From NCBI RefSeq assembly GCF_013363975.1, contig NZ_JABWGN010000011.1, positions 247,588 through 311,587 of the forward strand: DNA of 64,000 nucleotides, in the 5' to 3' direction. The notes under the pieces were generated by a model. It was given only the letters and a program-made list of their open reading frames with translations. It made no database searches and was not told the DNA's origin. A program made the position numbers and the translations under genes. The first letter of the stretch is position 1. The number at the start of each line of letters is the position of its first letter. The stretch comes from Nonomuraea montanisoli. GTDB taxonomy: Bacteria; Actinomycetota; Actinomycetes; Streptosporangiales; Streptosporangiaceae. Of this stretch, positions 62,736-64,000 are shown piece after piece.

Positions 62736-64000
62736 ATGGTGAGCGTCGCGGAGATTACCCCTGTGGACCACTCCGCCCCTGGCCGGACGGCGCGTGCGCT
62801 GGCCTTTCTGCGCCGTCATCGGGTGTTCGCCGTGGCCTTCGCCCTGGGCGGGGTGCTGCGGCTCGTCACCATGCTCGGATACGGGCCGGCGATGTGGTTC
62901 AACGACTCCTACGAGTACGTCTCGGTGGCGCTGCACCCCCGGCCGCACCCGATCAGGCCGAGCGGCTACGGGTTCTGGATGATGATCCTGAAGCCGTTCC
63001 ACAGCTTCGCCCTGGTGGTGTTCACCCAGCACCTGATGGGGCTGGCCACGGCCGCGCTGATCTACGCGCTGCTGCGGCGCAGGTTCGCGCTGCCGAAGTG
63101 GGGGGCGACGCTCGCGGCGGCGCCGGTGCTGTTCGACGCCTACCAGATCCAGCTCGAACAGCTCATCATGTCCGACTCGATGTTCATGCTGCTGGTCGTG
63201 GGCGTGGTCACGATGGTGCTGTGGCACCGGCGGATGTCGTGGAAGCTCGGGGCGGTGGTGGGCCTGCTGCTCGCCCTGACCTGGCTGACCCGCTCGATCG
63301 GGCTGCCGATCCTCGCGCTCGTGGTGGCCTACCTCGTGGTCAAGCGGACGAGCTGGAAGGCGGTCGTGGCGGTCATCGTGGCCTGCGCGGTGCCGATCCT
63401 CAGCTACATGGGCTGGTTCGCCGCCAGCATGGGCAAGTTCGCCATGACCAACAGCGACGGGCTGATCCTCTACATGCGCACGGCCATCTTCGCCGACTGC
63501 TCGAAGATGAACATCGACAAGTACAAGGAGATCCAGCTTCTCCTGCTGTGCATCAACGACCCCGTCGACCAGCGCAAGGACTACGCCCAGTGGTACCTGT
63601 GGGGCCAGGGCGGCGGCGGCACGGGCACCGGCGAGGTGCTGCACCGGTGGGGCGCCGGCAAGAAGTTCACCGAGATCACCAACGAGGCGGCGAGCGCGTT
63701 CGCCACGCGGGCGATCATGTCGCAGCCGGGCGACTACCTGACGGTGGTGGCGCGCGACTTCTTCCGCGCCTTCCGCTGGGACCGGCGGCAGTTCCCCGAC
63801 GCGGCCACGTTCAACATGTACGAGTTCCGCCCCTACTACGACCTCGACACCAACGGGCGGCCGAAGCGGCTGCCCAACTGGCCCGCCTACCAGGGGCGCA
63901 CCGACACCGACGCGTTCTCCTACGAGCAGGGCCCGCCCGAGACGCGGATCGTCTCGCCGTTCGCGGAGATCATGAGCAGCTACCAGGACGTGTTCTACCT
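62736..64000 (+). CDS. Polytopic membrane protein, GT-C-like (3' end outside window)
   Basis: The frame is open from ATG 62736 to the window edge (421 codons). An N-terminal cytoplasmic stretch (~35 residues) leads to multiple membrane helices. FNDSYEYVSVALHPRPHPIRPSGYGF after the first helix has the Asp/Tyr/His-rich first loop of dolichyl-phosphate-mannose-type GT-C transferases (motif near N-D-S). Further spans and a large soluble part (from ~250; CSKMNIDKYKEIQLLLLCIND) follow. A CATTCT element 7 nt before the ATG suggests a leaderless start. Divergent from the GT2 that could supply its lipid-linked sugar. Confidence 0.75.
   Translation, partial: MVSVAEITPVDHSAPGRTARALAFLRRHRVFAVAFALGGVLRLVTMLGYGPAMWFNDSYEYVSVALHPRPHPIRPSGYGFWMMILKPFHSFALVVFTQHLMGLATAALIYALLRRRFALPKWGATLAAAPVLFDAYQIQLEQLIMSDSMFMLLVVGVVTMVLWHRRMSWKLGAVVGLLLALTWLTRSIGLPILALVVAYLVVKRTSWKAVVAVIVACAVPILSYMGWFAASMGKFAMTNSDGLILYMRTAIFADCSKMNIDKYKEIQLLLLCINDPVDQRKDYAQWYLWGQGGGGTGTGEVLHRWGAGKKFTEITNEAASAFATRAIMSQPGDYLTVVARDFFRAFRWDRRQFPDAATFNMYEFRPYYDLDTNGRPKRLPNWPAYQGRTDTDAFSYEQGPPETRIVSPFAEIMSSYQDVFY

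Overview
This window is one stretch of a very high-G+C actinobacterial chromosome. Gene order and protein style point to Streptosporangiales (a Nonomuraea/Streptosporangium-like actinomycete); this is inferred from content, not from any search. Signs are G/C-rich third codon positions, many GTG starts, several probably leaderless genes, PadR-HAAS and Ser/Thr-kinase genes, and the actinobacterial orders mfd-lipoprotein-mazG-eno-divIC-DUF501-ppx, pth-rplY-prs-glmU-tRNA-Gln and metG-tatD-ksgA-ispE.

Layout. 1-2.6 kb: a PadR regulator with a HAAS-domain membrane protein, and a secreted protein of four cysteine-paired repeats. 2.7-14 kb: housekeeping genes on the minus strand (mfd, SurA-like lipoprotein, mazG, a kinase-propeller receptor, enolase, divIC, DUF501, ppx). 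14-34 kb: the accessory core of the window. 34-38 kb: pth, rplY, prs, glmU and tRNA-Gln(UUG). 38.3-45 kb: a fatty-acid desaturase with its probable TetR regulator, then a polyphosphate module (ppk with a PHO-box-like promoter, MutT1-like hydrolase, CYTH-CHAD protein). 44.9-54 kb: a divergent tam/marR pair, ABC-F ATPase, ispE, an arginase-family enzyme, a GNAT acetyltransferase, a small unknown protein and an NlpC/P60 hydrolase, separated by unusual tandem repeats. 54.3-64 kb: ksgA, a kinase plus FG-GAP protein pair, tatD, metG, a membrane-anchored GT2 and a truncated polytopic membrane protein.

The most interesting system is at about 15.2-34.0 kb. It looks like a complete, self-sufficient locus for a sulfated extracellular polysaccharide. 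A WbaP-like priming transferase, a WecG/TagA-type and a GT2 glycosyltransferase, a Wzx-like flippase, a Wzy-like polymerase/ligase, a Wzz-like co-polymerase, a sugar-kinase-like phosphotransferase and a GH26-like lipoprotein are interleaved with three different PAPS-type sulfotransferases. The locus carries its own sulfate activation (CysD, CysN, an APS kinase fused to a degenerate ATP-sulfurylase domain), PAP removal (CysQ) and a TauE/SafE anion permease. There is no APS/PAPS reductase or sulfite reductase, so the activated sulfate appears destined for sulfation and not for cysteine.

A second theme is a set of tandem repeats anchored on stop codons. Behind mazG, marR, ispE, ksgA and the arginase-family gene, units of 21, 23 or 43 nt repeat with exact periodicity and begin on or include the TGA stop, giving serial stop codons. 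A 47-nt duplication separates the stop and start codons of sulfotransferase 3 and its GT2 neighbour. The mazG and ispE units share a nearly identical 16-nt core although 39 kb apart.
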